Part shown: in pieces, positions 56,414 to 64,000 of the stretch
Position numbering within the stretch: position 1 is the first letter of the stretch
Layout of the letters: every line of letters starts with the position of its first letter
Assembly: GCA_963779765.1 (NCBI GenBank)
Contig: CAVZZP010000002.1
Location: forward strand, 1,426,001-1,490,000
Direction of reading: 5' to 3'
Origin: Silicimonas sp963779765
GTDB taxonomy: Bacteria; Pseudomonadota; Alphaproteobacteria; Rhodobacterales; Rhodobacteraceae
Length of the DNA: 64,000 nt
Made by a program: the position numbers and the translations under genes
Notes under the pieces: generated by a model
What the model saw: the letters and a program-made list of their open reading frames with translations, nothing else
Databases searched by the model: none
Told to the model about the DNA's origin: nothing

Positions 56414-57478
56414 ATGGACAACGACGAGCATAAGGTCGTCCCGATCAAGAAGAACCTGGAGCCGGTTCAGCGACCGCTGACCCTCAAGGACGTGTCGCTG
56501 GCCTCGGGCGTGTCGGAAATGACGGTAAGCCGCGTCCTGCGAAATCGGGGCGACGTCTCCGACGCGACGCGCGAAAAGGTCCTGAAGGCCGCGAAGGAAC
56601 TGGGCTATGTTCCGAACAAGATCGCCGGCGCCCTGGCGTCGAGCCGCGTGAACCTCGTCGCCGTGATCGTGCCCTCTCTGTCAAATATGGTCTTTCCCGA
56701 CGTTCTGACCGGCATTCAGGAGGTGCTGGACGAAACGCCACTTCAAGCCGTTTTCGGCGTCACGAACTATTCTCCGGAAAAGGAAGAAGAGGTCCTGTTC
56801 GAAATGCTGTCCTGGCGGCCATCGGGCATCATTCTCGCGGGGCTCGAACATTCGGACGCCTCGCGCAGCATGTTGCGGTCTTCGGGGATTCCTGTTGTCG
56901 AGATCATGGACACCGACGGCGAGCCGATCGACGCCGTCGTCGGTATCAGCCACAGACGCGCCGGGCGCGAAATGGCGCGGTTCATCGTGCGGAATGGCTA
57001 TCGCAACATCGGTTTCTTGGGATCGAAGATGCCGATGGACCACCGCGCCCGCAAACGGTTCGAAGGCTTTACCGAGGCGTTGGCCAAGGAAGGCATCGAG
57101 GTTCAGGATCAGGAGTTTTACGACGGCGGCTCGTCCCTTCTGAAGGGACGCGAGATGACCGCCCGGATGTTGGCGCGAACGCCCGAGCTCGACTTCCTCT
57201 ACTACTCGAACGACATGATAGCGGCCGGCGGAATGCTTCATTGCCTCGACAGCGGAATCGACGTGCCAGAACAGGTGGGCCTCGCCGGTTTCAATGGCTC
57301 GGAATTCCTGGCGGGCTTTTCGCGCCGCTTGGCGACAATGAATTCTGGACGGCGCGAGATCGGACGCGAAGCGGCCCGTATCATCGCGGACCGGACCGCG
57401 GACGCGGCCTTGCCGCCCGGACAGAAGATCGAACTGTCCCCGCGCATCGAGCCGGGAGACACGCTCGTCCGAAAATAG
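56414..57478 (+). CDS. LacI-family transcriptional regulator
   Basis: 354 residues from ATG 56414. The N-terminal HTH is 'LTLKDVSLASGVSEMTVSRV' with hinge 'LGYVPNKIAGALASSRVNLV'. The periplasmic-binding-protein-like ligand domain has 'AVIVPSLSNMVFPDVLTGIQ', 'GYRNIGFLGSKMPMDHRARK' and 'FLYYSNDMIAAGGMLHCLDS'. It resembles the gluconate-utilisation (GntR of the LacI family) subgroup. Its regulon is not evident: no sugar transporter is adjacent. An N-terminal leader of about 20 residues is variable. Confidence 0.88.
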   Translation: MDNDEHKVVPIKKNLEPVQRPLTLKDVSLASGVSEMTVSRVLRNRGDVSDATREKVLKAAKELGYVPNKIAGALASSRVNLVAVIVPSLSNMVFPDVLTGIQEVLDETPLQAVFGVTNYSPEKEEEVLFEMLSWRPSGIILAGLEHSDASRSMLRSSGIPVVEIMDTDGEPIDAVVGISHRRAGREMARFIVRNGYRNIGFLGSKMPMDHRARKRFEGFTEALAKEGIEVQDQEFYDGGSSLLKGREMTARMLARTPELDFLYYSNDMIAAGGMLHCLDSGIDVPEQVGLAGFNGSEFLAGFSRRLATMNSGRREIGREAARIIADRTADAALPPGQKIELSPRIEPGDTLVRK

Positions 57479-57621
57479 CTTGGGCGCTCGGACTCTGCGA
57501 CCTCGATCGAGGTCGTGCGCCGCAGGTAAGAACTTTGCAATCTGTCTCTTCTAAATTCGCCTCAGCCCGAGTGCCTGTGCTGCGCTGGTAGCCAGTCACC
57601 GATTTCAGGCGGAGACGCGAC

Positions 57622-59298
57622 GTGTGCCAACTGTGTGCCGACTTTCAGCCGTGGCTTACCGATTGCGCCTATGCTGTGCCCGACCAGACGCCCGACGCCG
57701 CCGTCGATGCCGATGCCGATCTTGGTGCGGAGCTTCCGGTGTACACCTATGACCAGATCGCGGCGCAACTTACGGGGGGATTCTGGAACGGAAACACGCG
57801 CGCCTTCGACGTCTCTCCGGGCGAGTATCTCGTCGTCAACACAAGCGCGCTGACCGCAAACGGGCAACAGATGGCCTGGGCCGCGCTGGAGTCGTGGTCC
57901 TATGTGTCCGGCATCAACTTCGTGGAAGCCGGTCAGGTCGCCCCACCAACGGCCGTGCTGACGGAAGGCTCGGACGCCGCACCGGGACGGACGACGACCT
58001 ACACCATGTCCGTCGGGCAGGATTTTACGGGCACCCTGTCGTCGGGGGCGGACCAGGACTCGGTCGGGATCTACCTGACGGCGGGCCAGGCGGTGAACAT
58101 CTCGCTCGCCTCGGAAGGCACATCCGGAACGGCCGACCCGTATTTGCGCCTCTATAACTCATCTGGTGCAATTCTGGCGGAGAACGACGATGCCGAAGGT
58201 CGGAACAGCGGGTTGACCTTCCAGGCGACCTACAGCGGGATTCACTACATCCAGGCCGCCTCCTTTGCCGACGCATCGCCCGGCGACTACCGCATTTCGG
58301 CACGTGTCGCGGGGACCACTTCGCAGATCACCTTCGACGACAACGCGGCGGGTGCCTATTCCACCTCTTCCGTCTTCAACCACGTCATCCAGTCGTCGTT
58401 CGTGAACATCAACAGCACATGGGCCGGCGGCCAGGCCCGCCTCGACTACTATTATTTCCAGACGTACCTGCACGAGATTGGACACGCCCTCGGACTAGGT
58501 CATTCCGGCGACTACAACGGAAGTGCGACGTGGGGCGTCCACACCGACTACCAGAACGACAGCTGGCAAGCCTCGGTCATGTCCTATTTCGACCAGGGCG
58601 AGAACACCTATGTCGATGCCACCTACGCGTTCGTCACCTCTCCCCAGATCGCCGACATCATAGCCATCCAGTCCCTATATGGCGTTGCGCAGGCGAACAC
58701 GGGCGATACCGTCTGGGGTCGTAACGGCAACAGCGGAACGCATCTCGACGACGTGCTCGACATGACGAGCAACGTCACCTTCACGATCTACGACACCGGC
58801 GGCGAGGATACGTTCGATTTTTCGGGTGAAGGCGCACACCAGACCATGGATCTCAGACCCGAGACCCATTCCGATCTGGCCGGCCTCAAAGGTAACATCG
58901 GCATCGCGCGCGGAACGGTGATCGAAAACGGGCTGACCGGCAGCGGCAACGACGTCATCAGGGGCAATGACGCGGACAACGGCCTGTCCGCGGGCTTCGG
59001 GGCCGACACCGTCGATGGCGGTTCGGGCAACGACGCCATCCGCGGCGGCCTTGGAAACGACAACCTGCTGGGATCGGATGGATTCGACCTGGTCGAAGGC
59101 GGCGGCGGCGACGATGCGCTATCGGGCGGAGCCGGCGACGATTTCCTGATCGGCGGCGACATCGACCTTGTCATGCTCGCGCTGCTGTTTCCGACTTGGA
59201 CGCCGCCCGAAAACGCTCAGTCCATTATCGATGGCGGCGACATGGGGGATTTCGCTTCGCTCTGGGACAGTATCCTCGACGACAACGGCTTCGCTTGA
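57622..59298 (+). CDS. M10 (serralysin-like) secreted metalloprotease with inserted PPC domain and RTX repeats
   Basis: 558 residues from GTG 57622 (GGAGA upstream); no Sec signal, as expected for type I secretion. The N-terminus has a Cys cluster 'MCQLCADFQPWLTDCAYA'. The catalytic domain starts at about 40-105 ('VYTYDQIAAQLTGGFW', 'WSYVSGINFVEAG'), is interrupted by a pre-peptidase C-terminal (PPC) beta domain (about 107-230, 'ADPYLRLYNSSGAILAENDD'), and resumes with 'ITFDDN'. The zinc motif 'HEIGHALGLGH' is at 284-294 and the Met-turn is 'SVMSYF'. The C-terminal RTX nonapeptide repeats ('GSGNDAIRGGLGNDNLLG') bind calcium. It converges on the RTX gene. Confidence 0.9.
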   Translation: MCQLCADFQPWLTDCAYAVPDQTPDAAVDADADLGAELPVYTYDQIAAQLTGGFWNGNTRAFDVSPGEYLVVNTSALTANGQQMAWAALESWSYVSGINFVEAGQVAPPTAVLTEGSDAAPGRTTTYTMSVGQDFTGTLSSGADQDSVGIYLTAGQAVNISLASEGTSGTADPYLRLYNSSGAILAENDDAEGRNSGLTFQATYSGIHYIQAASFADASPGDYRISARVAGTTSQITFDDNAAGAYSTSSVFNHVIQSSFVNINSTWAGGQARLDYYYFQTYLHEIGHALGLGHSGDYNGSATWGVHTDYQNDSWQASVMSYFDQGENTYVDATYAFVTSPQIADIIAIQSLYGVAQANTGDTVWGRNGNSGTHLDDVLDMTSNVTFTIYDTGGEDTFDFSGEGAHQTMDLRPETHSDLAGLKGNIGIARGTVIENGLTGSGNDVIRGNDADNGLSAGFGADTVDGGSGNDAIRGGLGNDNLLGSDGFDLVEGGGGDDALSGGAGDDFLIGGDIDLVMLALLFPTWTPPENAQSIIDGGDMGDFASLWDSILDDNGFA

Positions 59299-59302
59299 CA
59301 AC

Positions 59303-61079
59303 TCAGAGGATTCCGTCCCCGTAGATCACGTCGTTGCCGCCGTCGCCGAAGATCAGATCGTCGTCCAGTCCGCCGATCAGGAGATCGTCCCCGCTTTGGC
59401 CCGAAAGGGTGTCGTGTCCTCCGCCTCCCTCCAGGGTGTCGCTGCCCGCGCCTCCGTTCAGGACGTCGGCGCCGAAACCGCCCCAGAGGCTGTCGTCGCC
59501 TCCCGCACCATGCATCGTGTCCGGTCCCGCGCCACCGTTGAGCACGTCGCCGAGTTCGCCACCCCAAAGAAGCTGGCCGATGGCAAGAAGCGGGGGGCGG
59601 TCGACGTTGAGAATGTCGGAGTCCGATAGGTCCGCTGCCCCAAGGGGCTGTCCGTCAGCCGTGTGAAGGATCAGCCTCTCGGACCCATGCGCGAGGATCG
59701 CACCGTCCGAAGTTGATGTCACCGAAAGCTGCGACGCCGCGTAGAGCATGTCCCAGGCCGACAGAATCCAGCCGGTCGACGCCGCGCTCGAAATCCAAAA
59801 TCGTATCCACCTGTCCGTCGTTGTGAAGAACGAAATGGTCAGCACCTGCGCCTCCACGCAGGATGTCCTCGCCCGCTCCGTCGAACAGGATGTCGTCACC
59901 GGCCGCGCCGGACAGGACATCGGCCGTGGCGGATCCGATCAACTGATCGTCCATCGCGGTCCCCGAGGCCACACCGCCAGAAGAAAGCACCACCGAGCCG
60001 AACCCGGACAGGTCATACGACAGCCGCGCGATCCCGGCCTCGAGTGCCGAGACACCGAATATGTCGAGCCGATCGTTCGCCACCTGCGCCTCCAGCGCCG
60101 AGACGCGGTAGAGCGGTGCCTCATTGGTGTCGGAGACCGACGACAGGTGAATCATCCGCCCGCCAGGAAGAACGGTAAAGAGCGACACGCCACCTTCACT
60201 TCCGCCCGCCGCAACGAAGGCGAAGTCGCCATAGGTCGCAGTCGCCACCGCCTCTGCACCCTGGAAGCGCGTCCAAGGTGCGTCGAGGATGTGATCTGAC
60301 AGGATCGGCGCCCCCCCGGCACCCAGGGTGATGACGCTGAGCGACGAGCTGGTGCGGCCCGACACGACAAGAAGAGTTTCATCGAGCCTTTGGATGATCT
60401 CAATGTCGGACGGTCCGCCGATGGGTAATCCTTCGGACGCTCCCATACCCCCGATGTACTCCAGGCCGCCTGGCGTTGCGGCCACGAGGCTCAGACCATT
60501 TTCGCTTGCCGACACGGTCGCGACGATGACCTTGCCGTCGTGTTCGACGCTCACCGCAGCGGCGACGTCGGCCAAGGCGCGGTCGTCGGTATCCTCGAGG
60601 GACGCACTCCGCACAAACACGTCTCCAGCTCCCAGGAACAGGTCAAGACCGCCCGTCCCTTGTCTTCCCGAAACAAAAGCCGCGGTCCCATCCAAATCGA
60701 GACTGGTTGGAGCCACAAGAAGCCCGGTAACGGAGAGAGGCGTCTGCTCGCCCAGAGCGCCGGCAGAACTCAAGTCGACGCCTTGACCTGTACTCGGCGA
60801 CATCCCCGCAATCAGCAGCGACTGCCCTGCGCCGACCGAACCGACAAGGCCAAGAACCGGATCGCTGCCAGGAGCAAACGTGCCTGTAAGCGAGAGGGAA
60901 TTTACGACACTGAGACTTCCGTCAGAGCCGATGCCGACTTCAACTAGCGTCGCTTCTGTCCGAGAGAAAGCATAGAGAACTTGACGTCCACCAATGGTGG
61001 CGACGAGGAGGTCCGAAAGGCCATAGGCCAGCCCGAGGGAGTCACCCGTCATGCTATCCAGTAGTTGCAGCGCGGCCAT
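59303..61079 (-). CDS. RTX-repeat calcium-binding secreted protein (apparent +1 frameshift at 59764-59768)
   Basis: Start ATG 61079 (GGGGAGA upstream; ATG 61097 also in frame). About 400 N-terminal residues have a beta-propeller-like periodicity of hydrophobic strands ('GDSLGLAYGLSDLLVATIGG', 'KVIVATVSASENGLSLVAAT', 'GDFAFVAAGGSEGGVSLFTV'). RTX repeats follow ('SATADVLSGAAGDDILFDGA'). The frame breaks after 'GVDRLD' and continues with 'LSAWDMLYAASQLSVTSTSD' and a long RTX block ('GGAGPDTMHGAGGDDSLWGG'). One base less gives 591 residues. It is likely exported by a type I system; no ABC exporter is in the window. Confidence 0.8.
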
Positions 61080-61157
61080 AGGCCGTCTCCCCGACATCGC
61101 GTCGCCGGACGTGGCGACGCTTTCCCGAGGATCTGCCGAAACGCGGTTAAGGAAGGG

Positions 61158-62819
61158 TTACAACTCGGCGGCGGCGCGAATCTGTGTCAGCGTCTGGCGC
61201 GGCGTCAAAGCTTCGACCCCGGTGACGAGGTCGAGAACCGCTCCCGAAGGCGAAGCCTGCGCACGCTTGAAAGCGGCGGCGAAGTCCTCGGTCCGCTCGA
61301 CCCTCTCGCCGTGAAAGCCATAGGCTCGCGCAACCGCTGCGAAGTCCGGGTTCTGCAACTCCGTGCCTGATACCCGCCGTGGGAAGTGCTTTTCCTGGTG
61401 CATCCGGATCGTACCGTAGCTGCCGTTGTTCAGGATCAGGACGACAGGCTGCGCACCCGCCTGCATCGCGGTGCCAAGTTCGGGGCAATTCATCTGGAAA
61501 TCACCGTCGCCCGCGAAGCAGACGACTTGGCGATTCGGATGGACAACCTTTGCCGCGATGGCCGCCGGCAGGCCGTATCCCATCGCGCCGGATTGAGGCG
61601 CGAGGAGGCGGTTGCCGACGCCGTAGCGAAAGTACTTGTTGTTCCAGATCGAAAAGTTGCCGGCGCCGTTCGTGAGGATCGCGTCCTCGTCCAGCACCTC
61701 CTGAAGGTGGCGCATGACCTCGACCATGTCGACCGGACCGGGCTGAGGCGGTAGATCGAAGCTCGCCTCGTATCCCGCGCGCGCCTTGCTGCGCCAGTCG
61801 CTCCACGGACCCTGCACCGGCGCCTCTGCGAGGGCTCTCGCAAAGGCGTTCGGGCAGGACAGGATCGCGATGTCGGGCTGGTAGATCTTTCCAATCTCGC
61901 CTGCGGACATGTGAACGTGGATCAGCGTCTGCGCCATGTCGGGCAGGTCGAAGAGGGTATAGTTGTCGGTTGTCATCTCGCCGAAGCGGACGCCGATGGC
62001 GAGGATGAGGTCGGCATTCTCCAGCGTCCTGCGGACCTGCGGCAGCATCCCCACCCCCGCCTCGCCGGCATAGGTCGCGCGGCTGTTGTCGTAGACGTCC
62101 TGGTACCTGAACGCAGCGACCACCGGGATGTCGGAGGCCTCGGCGAACTGGGTCAGCGCCGCGCCGCCCTCGGCGGTCCAGCCGCCCCCACCGATCAGCA
62201 GGACAGGCCGTTCAGCCTTGTCGAGCGCGGCGTGGACCTCTTTCATATCGACCGCGGAGGCATGGGGTCTCGGGATCGGCGCGATGCGGGATAGCGGCGG
62301 CACGTCGGTCTCGGCGTTCAGCACGTTCTCGGGCAGCGCCACCACGACAGGCCCGGGGCGACCAGAGAGGGCTGTCGTCCAGGCTCGCGACACGACCTCC
62401 GGGATGCGCTCGACATGTTCGATCTCGGTCGCCCACTTGGCGATGGGGCCGAAGAACTGTCGGTAGTCGACCTCCTGAAACACCTCGCGGTCGCGCGTGC
62501 GCGTGTCGATCTGTCCGACAAAGAGGATCATCGGCGCGCTGTCCTGCATCGCCGTGTGCACGCCGATGGAGGCGTTGGTGGCCCCCGGACCTCGCGTGAC
62601 GAAGCATAGCCCCGGCGTGCCGGTCAGTTTGCCATAGGCCGAGGCCATGAAGCCTGCGCCGCCTTCGTTGCGGCAGAGCACGAAGTCGAAGGCGCCTTTC
62701 GTGTCGTGCATCCCGTCGAGGACCGAGAGATAGGACTCGCCCGGCACGCCGAACCCATGCCGCGCGCCAAGCGCCCGCAGGCTCTCCACCAGAACCCGTC
62801 CGCCGTGTGCCTTGCCCAT
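61158..62819 (-). CDS. Thiamine pyrophosphate-dependent enzyme, acetolactate-synthase-like
   Basis: 553 residues from ATG 62819 (GGGAGGA 6 bp upstream). The pyrimidine domain has the catalytic Glu region 'FVLCRNEGGAGFMASAYGKL' and 'PGLCFVTRGPGATNASIGVH'. The middle domain follows. The PP domain carries 'CFAGDGDFQMNCPELGTAMQ' (GDG...N metal motif) and 'LILNNGSYGTIRMHQEKHFP'. No FAD or regulatory-subunit features beyond the family were checked. It could be a benzoylformate-, oxalyl- or sulfo-compound-type decarboxylase; the precise reaction is not clear. It follows the Fe-ADH gene by 66 bp on the same strand, so they may share a catabolic pathway. Confidence 0.82.
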   Translation of the reverse strand: MGKAHGGRVLVESLRALGARHGFGVPGESYLSVLDGMHDTKGAFDFVLCRNEGGAGFMASAYGKLTGTPGLCFVTRGPGATNASIGVHTAMQDSAPMILFVGQIDTRTRDREVFQEVDYRQFFGPIAKWATEIEHVERIPEVVSRAWTTALSGRPGPVVVALPENVLNAETDVPPLSRIAPIPRPHASAVDMKEVHAALDKAERPVLLIGGGGWTAEGGAALTQFAEASDIPVVAAFRYQDVYDNSRATYAGEAGVGMLPQVRRTLENADLILAIGVRFGEMTTDNYTLFDLPDMAQTLIHVHMSAGEIGKIYQPDIAILSCPNAFARALAEAPVQGPWSDWRSKARAGYEASFDLPPQPGPVDMVEVMRHLQEVLDEDAILTNGAGNFSIWNNKYFRYGVGNRLLAPQSGAMGYGLPAAIAAKVVHPNRQVVCFAGDGDFQMNCPELGTAMQAGAQPVVLILNNGSYGTIRMHQEKHFPRRVSGTELQNPDFAAVARAYGFHGERVERTEDFAAAFKRAQASPSGAVLDLVTGVEALTPRQTLTQIRAAAEL

Positions 62820-62885
62820 GCCGATCCTCCCGCTTTGCCCCTGCTTAGGCAGACCGACCGTCAGGGGCAAGTCAGGGCACCAGAC

Positions 62886-64000
62886 TCAGAGTACCTCTTC
62901 GAAGAGCGCCCGCGTATTGTCGCGCGTCATCTCGACGGGATTGCCGCCGACACTTGGATCACGCAGGGCTGCATCGGTCAGGACGTCGATGTCCGCGTCC
63001 TCAACGCCGAGGCCCGAAAGCCGTCTGGGAATGCCGAGACTGTCGTTGAACACGTCGACGAAATCGCGGAAGCCGTCGAAGCCGCCGTCAATCCCAAGGT
63101 AGGCGGCGGCCCGGTCGAAGCGCTCGCGGATCGCCTCGGCATTGAAGCGCAGGACGGCGGGCATGCAGACGGCGTTCGTCGTGCCGTGGTGCGTGTGGTG
63201 AACCGCGCCGATGGGATGGCTCAGCGCATGGATCGCGCCCAAGCCTTTCTGGAAGGCGACGGCTCCCATGGCCGCCGCGCTCATCATGTGGGATCGGGCC
63301 TCGATGTCCGTACCGTCGGCATAGGCCTTTGGCAGCCAGTCCTTCACCAGTCGCATCCCCTCGAGCGCGATACCCTGGCTCATCGGATGGTAGAAGGGCG
63401 ACGAATAAGCCTCGACGCAGTGCGCGAAGGCGTCGAGTCCGGTGCCTGCGGTGATGTGTTTCGGCATTCCAACGGTCAGTTCCGGATCGCAAATCACGAC
63501 CGAAGGCAGCATCTTCGGGTGGAAGATGATCTTCTTCTCGCGCGTCGCCGAATTGGTGATGACGCCCGCGCGCCCGACCTCGGAGCCGGTGCCCGCCGTG
63601 GTGGGCACGGCGACGATCGGCGCGATGCCGGCCGGGTCGGCGCGGGTCCACCAGTCGCCGATGTCCTCGAAGTCCCACAGGGGACGCGTCTGGCCCGCCA
63701 TGAAGGCGATGGTCTTGCCAAGGTCGAGGCCCGAGCCTCCTCCGAAGGCGATGACGCCGTCGTAGCCGCCCGAGCGATAGACGCGCAGGCCCTCGCTGAC
63801 GTTGAGGTCGGTCGGGTTCGGATCGACCTCCGAGAAGATCGCGCGGCCCAGGCCCTCCTCCGCGAGGAGGTCGAGCGCGCGGGCGGTAATGTCCATCGAC
63901 GCGAGGCCCTTGTCGGTGACGAGCAGGGGCCTCTTGATGCCCGCCGCCATGCAGGCGCCGCCAAGCTCGGCGATGCGGCCCGCGCCGAAGCGGACCGAGG
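62886..64000 (-). CDS. Iron-containing alcohol dehydrogenase (cut by right edge)
   Basis: At least 371 residues. The frame remains open to the right edge ('SVRFGAGRIAELGGACMAAG'), so the true start is outside the window; ATG 63950 is internal. Features of group III Fe-ADH: the glycine-rich NAD site 'GVIAFGGGSGLDLGKTIAFM', 'VPTTAGTGSEVGRAGVITN' and metal-binding residues in 'TAGTGLDAFAHCVEAYSSPF' and 'ALSHPIGAVHHTHHGTTNAV'. The substrate is unknown. It is probably in one operon with the TPP enzyme downstream. Confidence 0.9.
   Translation of the reverse strand, partial: SVRFGAGRIAELGGACMAAGIKRPLLVTDKGLASMDITARALDLLAEEGLGRAIFSEVDPNPTDLNVSEGLRVYRSGGYDGVIAFGGGSGLDLGKTIAFMAGQTRPLWDFEDIGDWWTRADPAGIAPIVAVPTTAGTGSEVGRAGVITNSATREKKIIFHPKMLPSVVICDPELTVGMPKHITAGTGLDAFAHCVEAYSSPFYHPMSQGIALEGMRLVKDWLPKAYADGTDIEARSHMMSAAAMGAVAFQKGLGAIHALSHPIGAVHHTHHGTTNAVCMPAVLRFNAEAIRERFDRAAAYLGIDGGFDGFRDFVDVFNDSLGIPRRLSGLGVEDADIDVLTDAALRDPSVGGNPVEMTRDNTRALFEEVL

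Overview
The window comes from a GC-rich alphaproteobacterial chromosome, most probably Rhodobacterales (Rhodobacteraceae / Roseobacter group). The signs are the petP-petR pair beside ilvE, the ccrM-rnhB pair, a ChvI/ChvG-HprK-RapZ-EIIA(Man)-HPr regulatory cluster, methylsuccinyl-CoA dehydrogenase of the ethylmalonyl-CoA pathway, an xseB-ispA-dxs operon, family II pyrophosphatase and M10/RTX secreted proteins. Most of it is conserved housekeeping DNA. No prophage, insertion sequence, CRISPR array or recognisable defence island is visible.

Layout. 0-5 kb: a cut-off EamA transporter, HU, a coupled adenine-salvage pair (AMP nucleosidase, adenine deaminase) and a eukaryote-type topoisomerase IB. 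5-17 kb: a sugar-nucleotide-epimerase-like protein, ExoD, the dxs-ispA-xseB-deacetylase operon, petP-petR, ilvE, an EamA transporter, queG, a GST and mtgA. 17-24 kb: DUF2062, the RelA/SpoT homologue with rpoZ, a NYN-domain protein, and an overlapping ispH-methyltransferase-GST-rnhA operon. 24-33 kb: the secE-nusG-rplK-rplA block with tRNA-Trp and tuf, then parC. 33-39 kb: an SH3 protein, an SDR, a cobalamin adenosyltransferase, etfBA and 3-hydroxybutyryl-CoA dehydrogenase. 39-48 kb: ptsH-EIIA-rapZ-hprK-chvG-chvI, divergent pckA, a TauE exporter and mcd. 48-54 kb: recO coupled to a DUF2161 nuclease-fold gene, ppaC, a HAD hydrolase, ccrM and rnhB. 54-64 kb is more accessory: small secreted proteins, a membrane-anchored winged-helix protein, an orphan regulator beside tRNA-Arg, a LacI regulator, an M10 metalloprotease convergent with an RTX protein, and a TPP enzyme with a cut-off Fe-dependent alcohol dehydrogenase.

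Metabolically, etfBA, hbd, mcd, the B12 adenosyltransferase and pckA fit acetyl-CoA assimilation through the ethylmalonyl-CoA pathway plus gluconeogenesis. The ChvIG/HPr genes beside pckA suggest carbon-status control.

Ten conserved genes are broken by eleven single-base indels. Ten of the eleven are +1 insertions, and every repaired length matches its gene family. This points to consensus errors in the assembly rather than true pseudogenes. The most interesting biology is a winged-helix regulator with inverted topology (54810-55514) paired with a small secreted protein, a PPC domain inserted inside an M10 protease catalytic domain, a 17-bp palindrome that exactly fills the petP promoter spacer, GANTC sites in the ccrM promoter, and several unexplained short phased repeats between genes.
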